Shown piece by piece: positions 38,673-49,700 of a DNA stretch of 64,000 bases. The stretch is from Acarospora socialis. Lineage: Eukaryota > Ascomycota > Lecanoromycetes > Acarosporales > Acarosporaceae. The stretch covers positions 1 to 64,000 of the forward strand of contig JAMYGW020000001.1 of NCBI GenBank assembly GCA_025617375.2. The letters are read 5' to 3'. Both the position numbers and the translations under genes were made by a program. How positions within the stretch are numbered: the first letter of the stretch is position 1; every line of letters starts with the position of its first letter. The notes beneath the pieces were generated by a model that searched no databases, was not told the origin of the DNA, and was given only the letters and a program-made list of their open reading frames with translations.

Positions 38673-39611
38673 TCAAATCATGGTCCCTCGTTCGAAGCTA
38701 TCCCGAATCTCCGCGGTGTACTGTTGTCTTGTCAGCTGGCCTCTTGAAAACTCGTGGCAGGGCACTTACTTTGTTGTAGAATCTGGCTAGCTTCTTGTTA
38801 AAACGCTGGTTGGCATCGTTGATGTAAGTAACATCGCCCTCATCGTCGCCTTTGCCCCTGTCTCTCCTCTTCCTCAAGCGTGTCTCTTCTGCCTTCCTCA
38901 GATCCGTGACCAGTCTGTCCACGGCAGCGCGGTCAGGCTTATTCTCCACAAAATCCGTGTTGTCAGCCGTCGAATAGAACGTTCCATCCTTATCGACCGC
39001 AACCAGTTCGCCATCATCCGTCTCCACGATCTCCAACCCACCATTCATCGCAGCTTTCTGTACAGCAGCAGCCTTTTCTTTCTCGTAGCCTTCCAAGTCC
39101 GGCTTCAGCTCCCGCAACTGTCGCTTGTATACCTTCCGCGAGTCCTGGCGATAGTCCTGGAACGCCACATCTTCCCGGTGCCGCTCCTTCTTCTCCATGC
39201 GCTTGTCCCACTTCTCTGACTCCTCGATCGTCCAGTCCCAGGCTCTCTTGCGTTCAAAATCTTCTCCGGCCGCAGCTGTGTCGGCTTTCAACAGGTTGTG
39301 CGACGCGAACGCCTGCTTCCGGGCGAGGGAGGAGAGGAGATTCGGGTCGGTTGCCAGTCGTTGTGATTCTGCCGCAGCATCTTTCATATTCCGCTCTGCT
39401 GATTTTTTCTTTGGTGCGTTAGATAGTAGATTACGATCGGAAATTAACTCCTTACCGCTCGTGCCTGTAGAGCCTTGAAGCGTTCCCGACGTTCCTGACT
39501 TGTGCTGGTCGTATCCGTAGGGGGTCCATCCGGCTCAGTTTCGACATGCGGCGTTTGTGCTGATTCGTCGTCGAGCTCAGCTGCAACTTTACGTTTTTTC
39601 GAAGGCGGCAT
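38673..39611 (-). CDS. SYF2: Pre-mRNA splicing factor Syf2
   Basis: Join of 39456-39611, 38770-39408 and 38673-38720 gives 280 residues. Syf2 is a component of the Prp19-associated (NTC) complex acting around catalytic activation of the spliceosome. Landmarks are an N-terminal Lys-rich nuclear targeting patch (PPSKKRKV), AWDWTIEESEKWDKRMEKKER, FQDYRQDSRKVYKRQLRELKPD, YINDANQRFNKKLARFY and, after the last intron, YTAEIRDSFERGT. The last exon of 48 nt restores the conserved C-terminus that the unspliced frame misses. The first intron uses an AAG acceptor. It is almost entirely helical and charged, as usual for the family. Confidence 0.93.
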
Positions 39612-39968
39612 CTCGTCGAATATGTACAGGTGTGCTGACCCAGTATTCAATCCTCGATGTATCTGAAGACTCCGATACTTCTTCGCATAGAATAATGTTA
39701 CAACTAATTGATGCTAATTAGCATTCACTTATGTAACAATGACCATTGCTAGGTACGGAGAGGTACGAAGGCGGTTGACGAAACTCTTCGCCACCCCCCA
39801 CCCCAATCTATCTACATGGGATCACAAGAAGGACAACATAATCTTGCAGCAAAGACCTACAAAATGTTGCAGAATGAGGGCTAACAAAGCTGGAGTACCC
39901 AAGAAGCAGCTGCTAAAAAATCTCCTTCCTACGAGCTACCCTACAATTTGCCTACAGAGTCAAGCAGC
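39612..39968. other. Intergenic region
   Basis: 357 bp between SYF2 (start) and a small broken gene. Nothing supported. Confidence 0.45.
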
Positions 39969-40265
39969 ATGTCTTTTCGGACTCTGGTGAGCCGTAAGTT
40001 CTTTCAAACAAGAATCATCTAAAATCTAAGTATACCTGACCTAATTGATATAGCGATAACGAACAACGCAAACTTCGCCACAGCTCTCGGAACCCTCATT
40101 GTCATATGAGTTGGGCAGTACAACCAACGCAAAACAGACAGCCAGCTCAAGCAGATGGAGTCGAAAGTGAGCGAGGTACAAGGCGAGATGAGGGTTGTTC
40201 GGTTGAATGTGCAAGCTCTAGCACAGGATTGCGCCTATTGTCTCGGTTCTTGCAATACTGCGTAG
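39969..40265 (+). pseudogene. Small coiled-coil membrane protein gene with in-frame TGA
   Basis: Join of 39969-39993 and 40054-40265 (good GTAAGT donor, TATAG acceptor) gives 79 codons. The N-terminus (MSFRTLVSPITNNANF) leads into a hydrophobic helix ATALGTLIVI, then TGA at 40107-40109, then VGQYNQRKTDSQLKQMESKV, continuing as a heptad-like coiled coil and ending with CAYCLGSC. Coding-like sequence on both sides of the TGA, in one frame, suggests a disabled Trp or Arg codon, or an alternative splice that I do not see. The family is unknown; a small mitochondrial or ER membrane protein is possible. Confidence 0.4.
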
Positions 40266-41166
40266 GACTTCTTGAGAAACGCAATGGCGGTTGAAGAAGT
40301 GGCAAAGACAGCAAAAAGATCAGCTCCGTGGTGGCAGGTTCTGGTGAGATAGGAGGATAGTTATGCAGGTATTCAAATGCAACACTATAGCCTCTCTCAG
40401 CAACGCTACGCTATTGATTGCAACTTCTGTAAGCTGGATCAGGAGCCTATACATCTCTGCAACAACTGCTGATCGGACATTAGCGTTGTGCTTTATGTGG
40501 CTGTTCCAAGCACACTTGCTTCTGTCTCTACCCACGGCCGCCCACAGGGTAACAAGAGCGACCCTGTGTTTTTCTTTCTGTTTAAGCAACACACAAAGGA
40601 GCCCACTACTCTCTGCAAGAGCCGAGAAGGGACATCAGTCAATTGAATACTCTAAACCTAGCACGCTTGTCTGAGCTCTCATCTTCCATTGAGATTCAAT
40701 AGCCCTAACCTTCTCGTTGGCGCAATTACCGCTGCCCTACCTTTTCCCACTCAAGTCAGGGTTAGGCCTGTTGTTGTGTTGTCCGCTGAGGTTTTCATGG
40801 TTTGACACCATTGGATGTATATTCAGATTACCCGTACTCGCTACACCTGTACTTATATCATGTACGTTTAGTGTACATGACCGCCTTTGCTCAAGGTTAT
40901 GAAGTATGAAAAGGTTCTGTTTGTGGAGATCAAAGACCTAGCGTTCTGCTTCTGATTCGTTTTCGAAATTATGTGTACATCAATAACTTCTTTGGAGAAG
41001 GGGTTCAAGATTAATGATCCTATTTCCTCTTGGCGAGGCTCTTACTCGTACAATCGCGCTTCTTATCTGGGGTTATAGCAAGCCGGTATCGACAACAACG
41101 CCTAAAGAAAAGACACATAAGATACATCTCATACTCTCTTCATCTCTTTGCCAGGCACAGCCCCAA
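40266..41166. other. Intergenic region
   Basis: 901 bp with only short unsupported frames. Confidence 0.45.
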
Positions 41167-42137
41167 TCACAGCGAGTACCCCTTCAGCTCCTTCTCCGTC
41201 CACTCCCACAACTCCCTCGCCAAATCGTCATCCCGCATCTTCTTATCCAACATCCCTTTGACGCCCACCGGCTCGTAGAACGCCCCATTATCCACCTTCT
41301 CCCTCGCCACACACGTCGCCCACAACGTGTTCCAGATCCCTTCCTCCTGGCTCGTCATCTTGCTGAAGAACATGCTGTAGAGCAGCAATTTGTTGAAAAA
41401 GGACAATCCGGTCACGAGACCGGTAGCGATGACGCCCGGGTGGACCGCGAGCGAGAGGACCGAAGGGTACCGGCGGGCGAGCTCGCGGGCGTAGAGCAGG
41501 TTGGCGAGTTTGGATTGGCCGTAGCGCGTCCACGTGGCGCCGGGGCCGCCGAGGTTGTTCTGCTTGGTGTGGAGGGTTGAGAAGGCGATTCCGGCGGAGG
41601 GGTGCGTGCTGGCTGCGATGGATGTCAAGGTGATGATGCGTGGGGACGAGGACTGTTGGAGGGTGGGAAGGAGGAGTTTGATGAACAGCGCGTGGGAGAC
41701 GTGGTTGACGCCGAAATGCTTCTCGTAGCCGTCGGAGGTCAGGCTCGGGGGCACGGCCATGATGCCGGCGTTGAGGATCAGGGTGGAGAGGGAGCTGGTT
41801 TGGGCGAGCACGGTCCGACAGGCGGATTGCACGGAGCTGAGGGAGTTTTGGTCGCAGGGGATGAAGGTGATCCCGACGGTCGGGGCGATGGTGTGCACGG
41901 CGGAGATGACGCTTTCGGCGGAGCTGGTCGAACGTCCCGTGAAGAAGATGTGGGAGGGGTTGTGAGGGGCAAGGGAAAGGATGGTGCCTTTTCCGAGACC
42001 GGCCGTTCCTGTTGGGATTGAGGTTAGGGTGAGTTGCCGAGCTCAGGAGAAGACAAGGACGAACCCCCAGTTATCAAGAACACTTTTCCTGCAAGGTCAG
42101 GGATGTCTTTTGAAGGGTTGAACATTATTCGCGACAT
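41167..42137 (-). CDS. Short-chain dehydrogenase/reductase, retinol dehydrogenase-like
   Basis: Join of 42065-42137 and 41167-42008 gives 304 residues. Classical SDR with the NAD(P) loop VFLITGGTAGLGKGT formed across the splice (intron 42009-42064), LILNAGIMAVPP (NAG motif), ITLTSIAAS (catalytic Ser) and RYGQSKLANLLYA (catalytic Tyr and Lys), then HPGVIATGL. The loop FFTGRS after strand 2 suggests NADP preference. Substrate is unknown. The C-terminal region has one hydrophobic patch but no clear anchor. It stands alone with long flanking spacers. Confidence 0.9.
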
Positions 42138-43062
42138 TTGCTTTGGCGAGTTTCGAAAGAGAAGATGGTTGGGATATCAGGGTGATATAGGAAGATAATG
42201 ATCAAGAAGGTAAGAAGTTCTTTAAACTCGGATTGAAGAGATGCTTTGGATGTTACAGTAGTCTTGCGGTGATGCGATGTAGGGGAAGGATGCAGCGCAG
42301 TTTAATATACATTCCTGATCAATAGAAAAGCCCAAGTTCATCCATCGGCTTCATCCTTCATCCTTCACCCCCGGCTGGCTCCGACAAGGTTGGTTTCAGT
42401 TCGCCGGCGGATTCATTCATTGATATTGTTTGATGTTCTCTGTTATCTAAATATTATTACGTTAATTAAGCCTGCCACGTCTGCACTTGGCGAAAGCGAG
42501 GGTTAACCCCGACCCAGGCCAATCGAGAGACTTAGCGAGAACCACTAAGGTATCCCGGTTTAGCGAACGACAAGCGTCTCGGCTATGCGGGTTAAGCTTT
42601 TGCTCCGCAGCCGTGTCGCTGACTAAGTGTTCGTTGACAGGAAAGGCGGCGTTATGTCATCTGATAGACTTTCGTTGAGCGTGGATGCGGAGTAACTAAT
42701 GGTCGTAACCATGTCCCCAGCTAGCCTATCTCTGTCGGCCCATCTGTACAACCGCAGTATCCGATTTGAACGTCCGTAAGGCACAAAGTAAGGTAAATTA
42801 CATACGTCAACCTCATGGCTTGGGGAAGCTTGAGGTTGTCGTTGATGCTGCTATGAGGGTTAGACATGCGGATGAATTGACTTGAATTGTATATAAAGTC
42901 ATGATATGTCCCCATGAAGCCTCCTCCATTATCCTCATCGTGGTCGTCAACTCCTCAGGTCAATATCTCGAATCAATCAAGCAACAAGTCATCATTCGCC
43001 CTTACCTTACCTTACCAAACCTAACGTTCTTACCTACACTTTCCAGTCTAAACCTCCCCGAA
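42138..43062. other. Intergenic region
   Basis: 925 bp between outward-pointing genes. No repeat or supported ORF. The CTTACCTTACC tract near 43000 is a pyrimidine-rich leader just upstream of the next start codon. Confidence 0.45.
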
Positions 43063-43938
43063 ATGGGAAAAGTTACCATGTACCAACCCCTCCTCACCGA
43101 CACCGCGACTATTGCCCCTCCGGCCTACGACAATGCTCACCCGTCCAATTATGACCTGAAAATTCCATCACCCCCGCCTTACGCCCCAGCTGGCACCAAT
43201 GCAAAAGCACCACCTCAGTCACTCACCATCCATGCAAACCGCGTCCTGCCCCCCGTCACGTTTCCCTCGCAACCTGCCCTCCAAACAGACTTCGACATCT
43301 CCGAAGCCGACTGGACCCAATTCACGCAGGACCTGCAACGCGCCGCCGCTCCTACCGCATGTCAAAAGACGCTAGCCGTACTCAGTGGCATCGGCACCGC
43401 TGGAGTCATCCTGGAACCCTGGACGGCTAGCCTGGTTGCGAGGTGGGTGTGGCATGCGTGTACGATCCAAAACATCAAGAAGGGATTGGACGGGGAAATT
43501 AACGTGGGTGTGGCTGAGGTGCTGAAGACCTGGAACGAAAAGTGGAGGGAGATCGGGGTCCATGTGAGGGTGGAAGTCCCTGATTTGGCCAAAAAGGCTG
43601 TCAAGGGTTGTGGTGGACATGGAAGTTGTGGTGGAGAGCCTCGTACTGGTTGCGTCGAACGGGCCGATTGCAATGGAAAAAGTTGCTGTCGCAGGCGAAC
43701 TACGTCCGACCGGCAACAGTCCAGCTGTTGTGCGAGACAGCCGGGACGCTGCGGAAGGAAGCAGCGATGTGGTGCAGGACGGCATGAGGATCGTGGAGAA
43801 TATGTGGATTCTTGCGGGAGGAAGAAGCAATGCTGTGCCGAAAACGAAGCCAAGAGACTGAGGATTGTGGTTGAGAAGCTGGAAGATGAAGTCTCCGTGG
43901 CGGGCGTGGAAGAGAAGCAAAGCAAAGACTCGAAGTAG
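43063..43938 (+). CDS. Fungal hypothetical protein with Cys-rich tail
   Basis: 291 residues from ATG 43063; the longer frame from 42901 is leader sequence. N-terminal Pro/Tyr-rich low complexity includes SPPPYAP (possible WW-domain ligand). A globular segment follows (ISEADWTQFTQDLQRAA, then IGTAGVILEPW, LKTWNEKWREIGVHVRVEVP), a pattern I have seen in uncharacterised ascomycete proteins. From about residue 185 the frame turns into a run with 13 Cys among Gly, Arg and Lys, ending with a charged helix. An overlapping +1 frame (43610-43861) is also open, so a frameshift or missed intron near 43600 is possible. Confidence 0.65.
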   Translation: MGKVTMYQPLLTDTATIAPPAYDNAHPSNYDLKIPSPPPYAPAGTNAKAPPQSLTIHANRVLPPVTFPSQPALQTDFDISEADWTQFTQDLQRAAAPTACQKTLAVLSGIGTAGVILEPWTASLVARWVWHACTIQNIKKGLDGEINVGVAEVLKTWNEKWREIGVHVRVEVPDLAKKAVKGCGGHGSCGGEPRTGCVERADCNGKSCCRRRTTSDRQQSSCCARQPGRCGRKQRCGAGRHEDRGEYVDSCGRKKQCCAENEAKRLRIVVEKLEDEVSVAGVEEKQSKDSK

Positions 43939-44067
43939 TAGGCAATGGTTGTGGTCGATTTGCCGCATATTGATCTTGTTTGATAGAATGGTCACACTCG
44001 CTACTGTCAGGTTACTTTTGATAGATTCTCTCTCCGAATAATTTTTGACGCTTCTTAAATGACCCCA

Positions 44068-45237
44068 TCAGTCATCCTCATCGTGCACGTTGGCCGTGAT
44101 GCCCGGTCGGATGTGCTCCAGCTTTTGCAAAAGCTCCCCCCATACTTTCTCTCCTACTTTGACACCTTCAGCGCTGCGAACGAACGGCGAAGCCCTTGGA
44201 ACTGATCAATATTTGTGCTTCACTTCGACTTGTTCAATTTCAAATGACAATATAATTACTTACGGGTGAATTTCTCCGTTATCCATGTACTGCCCATGAC
44301 TCTCTTCACCCGCTTCCACCGCCGCCATGAGAGTCCTACTTCCTACTTCCGGCGTTCGAGCAAAAATCTTGAGAAGGATTCGCCAGAAGATGTCTTTGAA
44401 CCCTTCCAGCTCGTGCGCGATCCCGGTGTCGCACATGCCGGGGTTCAGTGTGTTGATGATGACTTTGAGCGGTTTGCCAACCGGATGCGTTACTGAACCC
44501 AGTTTGCGGACGATGAGCACTTCGAGCAGTTTCGAGACGCCGTATCTAGAGGAAGCTGGACATAAGCATATGTAGATGGGCGTTGCGATGGCAGCGCCGT
44601 TAATCAGAGCGCAACAGTAACGTTGGGACCCTGATGCATCATCACACTTGTTCTCCTACCTGCTATCCATTCGAGCGCTTGGCTGGTGGTTCAGCTGATC
44701 GAAAACTCGGTCGCTTTTGCCTTCGGGAAAGGTGACAAACTTGTGAGCATCCGAAGACACAACAACAAGATGCGTTTGAACGCCATGTCTCGTTGCTGTC
44801 TCCCGAAGCTTCGGGAGCATCAGCAGTGCTAGAAAAAACGTGCTGATCACATTCGTCGTGATGGTGCTCTCGTCCTCTTCTGCCTTGCGAAAAGTCAGGG
44901 TCACTATCGCAGCATTCTCAATGATCACATCGAGGCGTGGAAGATTCTTGGCGCGCTCCGCAAATCGTATGACGGAATCGTAGTCACTCAGATCTAAATG
45001 CCAGACCTCGATCACAGACCCGGCGTTCGCACGGGGCGTAGAGTCTTCCCCCTTATCCAGAGAACGCACCGCGAGAATGACTTTCTGTGCACCGAGTGCT
45101 ACCAAGTGACGCGCCGTCTCCAGTCCAAGGCCGCCGTTGGCCCCAGTCACGATGACAGTCTGGCCATCGTAGCTCTTGATGGGAGGGGCTGGGATGACCA
45201 AAAGTTGGCCGTAGAGGAACTCTAGCCAGGCGTACAT
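44068..45237 (-). CDS. Short-chain dehydrogenase/reductase, membrane-anchored type
   Basis: Join of 44660-45237, 44264-44545 and 44068-44194 gives 328 residues. The N-terminus (MYAWLEFLYGQLLVIPAPP) may anchor it to a membrane. VIVTGANGGLGLETARH is the NAD(P) loop, DVIIENAAI replaces the usual NAG, VVVSSDAH carries the catalytic Ser, and RYGVSKLLEVLIV, formed across intron 1, carries the catalytic Tyr and Lys; NPGMCDTG follows. Intron 1 (44546-44659) is GT-AG and intron 2 (44195-44263) uses an AAG acceptor that restores SPFVRSAEG. It resembles SDRs from fungal secondary metabolism, but no pathway genes adjoin it. Confidence 0.86.
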
Positions 45238-45906
45238 CGTAAAACAAGATGATGAAGGTTTCCAATCAATGTAGGCACGAAACGGAGTTGCTCTGGCACG
45301 AAGAGGACCTGATACTAATTTCACGCCATGGTGCCGCCAAAACGACCGTTGAAGCCCTTCCTAGCAAAACCGGACCTTTGGCTCTAGGTAGCTGTGGAGG
45401 GCCAGTACCTTAAACAAGCTTCTTAGATCCAAGCCCCAAGCGAGCCGGGACGGTGCAGTAGATAGGTTACTAGCCGGTAGCAGTTGGTTTTATACTCGTA
45501 TAGGCAGGGCCATGGCAGCTCATGTCGTTGAGTCAGATAAGGCGCAGGGAATGAGTTGACCTAAGGTAGTCACACGCGATGGTGCTAATACTCATCTGAT
45601 ACGGCATCTCGGCCAAAGCAGCTGCCGGGTCGATGTTGGACTCAGTGACGGGAATCAAATGCCGGTCGAATCGATGAAGCCGGGACTTGGAAGATGTGGT
45701 TAGAGGTTGTCTTAGCACCTACATAGCATGCAGACTTGATTGCAGAAGGTAATAAGATGGATAAAATATGAGTGGTCAAGGGGAAGATAAGGTAGGTATT
45801 TGTAGGTGAGCATGCCGACTTTAACTTAGACTGTACAGTCATCACGTTCCAACCTTAAGGTACCTTAGGTACTCGGACTTGCATCTGATCTCTAGGGCAA
45901 TGCAGG
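45238..45906. other. Intergenic region left of the Mutator-like element
   Basis: 669 bp, normal composition. No supported gene. It ends at the 9-bp target duplication. Confidence 0.45.
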
Positions 45907-45915
45907 TTAAAATAT
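45907..45915. repeat. 9-bp target site duplication (left)
   Basis: TTAAAATAT, repeated exactly at 55323-55331 directly outside the terminal inverted repeats. A 9-bp duplication is typical of Mutator-like elements. Confidence 0.9.
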
Positions 45916-45976
45916 CGGCGAATATCTAAGATCTACCCATAAATTTGAATTCACTTCTAATATCTACTCAATACTG
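45916..45976 (+). repeat. Left terminal inverted repeat of the MULE
   Basis: Matches the reverse complement of 55262-55322 with few mismatches. The shared core includes AATATCTAAGATCTACCCA and AAATTTGAATTCACTTCTA. It still has CGGCG where the right end has CAGCA. Confidence 0.9.
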
Positions 45977-46063
45977 ATATGTTTTCTAGTTTCTACCTCA
46001 TTATGTCTACTTCATCTGAATAAGAACTATGTGACAACTATTTACATGCAATTCTAGCTAAAT

Positions 46064-46358
46064 TTACTTTCTTCTCTTCCTGATTGATGACTTAACTGAC
46101 TCTGAGACAGCTAATTCATCTTGTTGTTGCTTTCTCTCTGCATTCATCATCTTCAACTTTTTCTTCTTCTTCTGCTGCATTGCTGTCATCTGTTTCTGCT
46201 GTGTCACTGTCATTTGTTTCTGCTGCATTGCTGTTGTCTGTTTCTGCTGTGTTGCTGTTGCTGTTGCTGTTGCTGTCACTGTCACTGTTGTTGTTGTCAG
46301 TGTCTGTCAATGTGTTATGAAGTGAATTCTTCACTGAAATGAATTCATCATCACTCAC
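46064..46358 (-). pseudogene. Acidic repeat-rich tail ORF of the MULE
   Basis: An 80-codon frame reading MSDDEFISVKNSL, then Asp/Asn/Ser repeats and imperfect copies of a five- to ten-residue TAETDNSNA unit, coded by CTG/CTGTTG-type triplet repeats on the plus strand (about 46170-46300). It lies just left of the retrotransposon insertion and in the transposase direction, so it is probably the 3' part of the MULE gene separated by the insertion. Low complexity prevents a family call. Confidence 0.4.
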
Positions 46359-46382
46359 ATGACAGACTCACAAGTCAGAGAA

Positions 46383-46734
46383 TGTTACAGCCAAGCCAGA
46401 ACAGACTTAGAACAGACTGATGCATATGCATGAAGAGCATATATTTGGAGGATGTTTAGACAGCAGTCACATGACATCTCAACATGCTTGATGGTGAGCT
46501 TGGTGAGCAAGCTTGATGAGTTGCATGAGTGAGCCACCTCAATGAACTCAATGACAAGACTGATGAGCAGACTTAGTATATAGTCACAATCATTTTTCTT
46601 ATGAAAAGAATCATGTTCAACTTAAATAACTATCTAAGAGTTAAAGACCAGAACCATTTCAGACCAGCTGTTATATCAATAAGCACAAACTCTTAGTTCT
46701 ACATACTCAAGGAAGCTCAGATTAGAATATTACA
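46383..46734 (+). repeat. 5' LTR of chromovirus copy B
   Basis: 352 bp, TGTTACAG start and ATTACA end. The 5' part differs from the copy A LTR, but the last about 170 bp (from CTTATGAAAA) are similar. Confidence 0.93.
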
Positions 46735-46756
46735 CTTTAAATACTTTTATGATATA

Positions 46757-49700
46757 ATGAGTACAATGTTTGACACATAGAAGAATGTCTTGACCTCATT
46801 CTTGAGACAAGTTCAGACAAACTCATCTCTACTATTTACTTCAGATAGAATGACAGCACAATCAGTGATGATGTCAGCTCAAGCAATACAACTATCTCTG
46901 AGTGCATCTAAGATACAGATACTGAATATCTTTGATGAAGAATGAGAAAAGCTGCAAGTCTTTGTGACAAAGCTTGATCTATATATTGAATTCAATCAAC
47001 TGAAGTTTCAAACCAATCAGAAAAAAACATTGTTTGTGATGATCTATCTTGTGAATGCAGTCTTTAATTGAGTTAACTTCAAACTGCATGAGTTTCTGAA
47101 AAAAGAGTATGAAGAATGCAATGCAGATATGAAGTCTATATTTAATGATTATACACAGTTTAAAAAAGAACTGAAGAAAGTCTTCAGAGTAATTAACAAA
47201 GAGAGAGCAGCAGAAAAACAAGTTTACATCTTGCAACAGAGTGAATCAGCAACAGTATACATCACAGAGTTTCAGCAGTTAGTGACACTTATCAGATAAA
47301 ATAATGAAGTACTCATCTATCAGTACTATTGTAAGTTGAGAAAGTTCATCAAAGACAAGATAGCTCAAGCAGAATAATCAGACAATCTTTAGAGAATGAT
47401 TAATCTGAGTATTAATATTGATAGTTGTCAATAAGAACAACAGATGAAACAGAAAGAATATTGAATATTATTTACAATAAAAGATCAAGAAGAAAGCTTC
47501 TGATCATGAATTAAGCAATATGTTTTATCAATAAGATATAGAGAAACAGACTCTATGAATTTCAATATAATCAAGAAGTGTCATCAGAAGTCATAAAAGA
47601 CTAAATGAATAAAGCATGAATGTTAATCAGAGCAGTTCACTAAGTCTCAGACAACACTGCAAAACAAGATGTGAATGTATTATAACTGCAGAAAACTCAG
47701 ACATCTTGTTTGAGAATGTAACAGATCTCAAATGAAAAGAAAAAACATTGCAGTGACAGTCAAGAAAAATACACACATAGTGCATGACACTCTCAGCTAA
47801 ACAGTCTGCTATGATGACATGTGCAGAGTACACATAAACACAAAAAACAAATCTGAATAATATCTTCAGAAGTCACATAAAGATACAAGAAACAGACATA
47901 ACACAACAGATTGATCAAACTATGAAAAAGAATTAGCTACTCTTACAAAAGAATATATCAAGAAAGACATTCTTAATGTTGAGATTGAAGAGACTGATAC
48001 TCAAGAAATTCAAATAGAAAAAAACTACAGTAATAGCATCTGACAAGCACTGAATTTGAATGTGAATCAGAAAGAAATCAACAAATAAAAAGTCAATATA
48101 AAGTTGAAGACAGCATATCAGCACTTTAAGAATCAATGTTGAGTGTTGAAGAAAGAAAAGCTTCAATTTGAGAAGCAAGAGCTTGAGCAAGAAATGCAAG
48201 CTTAAAAGCAAAAAGCAAAACACAAGAATGCAGAAGAACAAAAGACATACAATCAGCTAAAAGAGTTGATGATAGCTGTTAAAGATGAATGTTTCAACAG
48301 TGATGATGCAGTATTGTCAAAATTTCTTGTTTGAAAGACAAAGAGTCACAAGATTGAGATATGCTTATCTGAAGAACACATTACACAAAATAAAGACAAA
48401 TAAATCTTCAGTGAAGAATATATATCATCTGAATTTCTACAAAGAGTAAAAGTCTTTGAGAGTCAGTTGCAGATAAAGTACAATCAGTATAAATTCTAAC
48501 TACACTCAGAAAAACACATTGAGCAGTATAGTTTAGAGTATACAAATCTTATAGTTGAAAGAAAATCAAAGTGATTTCAAGAACTTTGAAGACAAGCTGA
48601 ATGATTAAGTGAGTCAAAAAATGAAAAGCTTTCTCAACAAGACTAAAGAATAAGAAGCTAGTGATGTCTCAAAGAAAAGACAATGATCATTGAATATGAA
48701 TTAAGATCACAATTGATGAACATCATATCAACACATTAATGAATTCTGAAGCAGACAGTAATATTATGAATTAAAAAACAGTCAATATATTAGAATTAGA
48801 GACATGATGAGTGCACTGTTCATTCAACATATGAATGATAAACAGAGTTATTAAAAGAATTGATGAGAAAATCTGTGTGAAAGTCTCAATTCTTGAAAAT
48901 TCACAAGAGATAATGTTCAATGTTATGAAATCAATCAAATACAATGCAGTACTAGAAATGTCTTGATTGTACAGAAGAAATTCAAAGATTGACTGAGTTA
49001 TAAAAGAAATATGTGCAATCAAAGACACATACAAGATTCTTAAACAATCAAAAATGAGCTTATCAGAACATAAGTCATAAAATCACAAAATACTGTTATT
49101 GAACAGAAAGCAATCTAAGTGAATATCATTATACTCAATGAGCAAGAACCAACTCAAGAAAGTTAAAGCTTATTTTGACAAGAATCTAAAAAGAAATTTC
49201 ATAAAATCATCAAAGTCATCAGCAGAATACTCAATTCTGTTTATATCAAAAAAGAATGACAAAAAACAACTATGTGTTGACTACAGACAACTCAATGAGA
49301 TAACTCATCAAGACAGTTATTCTCTATCTTTGATAGAAGAGTTGCAAGACTAATTAGACAAAACTAAGTAATTCATGAGCTTAGACCTTAAGAACATCTA
49401 TTATTGAGTTAGAATGAAAGAAGATAAAGAATGAAAGACAGCATTCTGAACAAGATACAGACATTATAAATACATTATCATGTTATTTGAGCTGAAGAAT
49501 GTTCTGATCATCTTTCAAAGATTGATTAACAATATGTTGAGAGAATATCTTGATGATTTTATAATCATATATCTTAATAATATTCTGATATACTCAGAAG
49601 ATCTTGAGAAGCATCATAGACATGTGTGCAAGATATTAGCAAAGCTCAATGAGAAAGTCTTGTATATGAAAAAGTCAAAAAGCAGGTTCAAGATCAAGAA

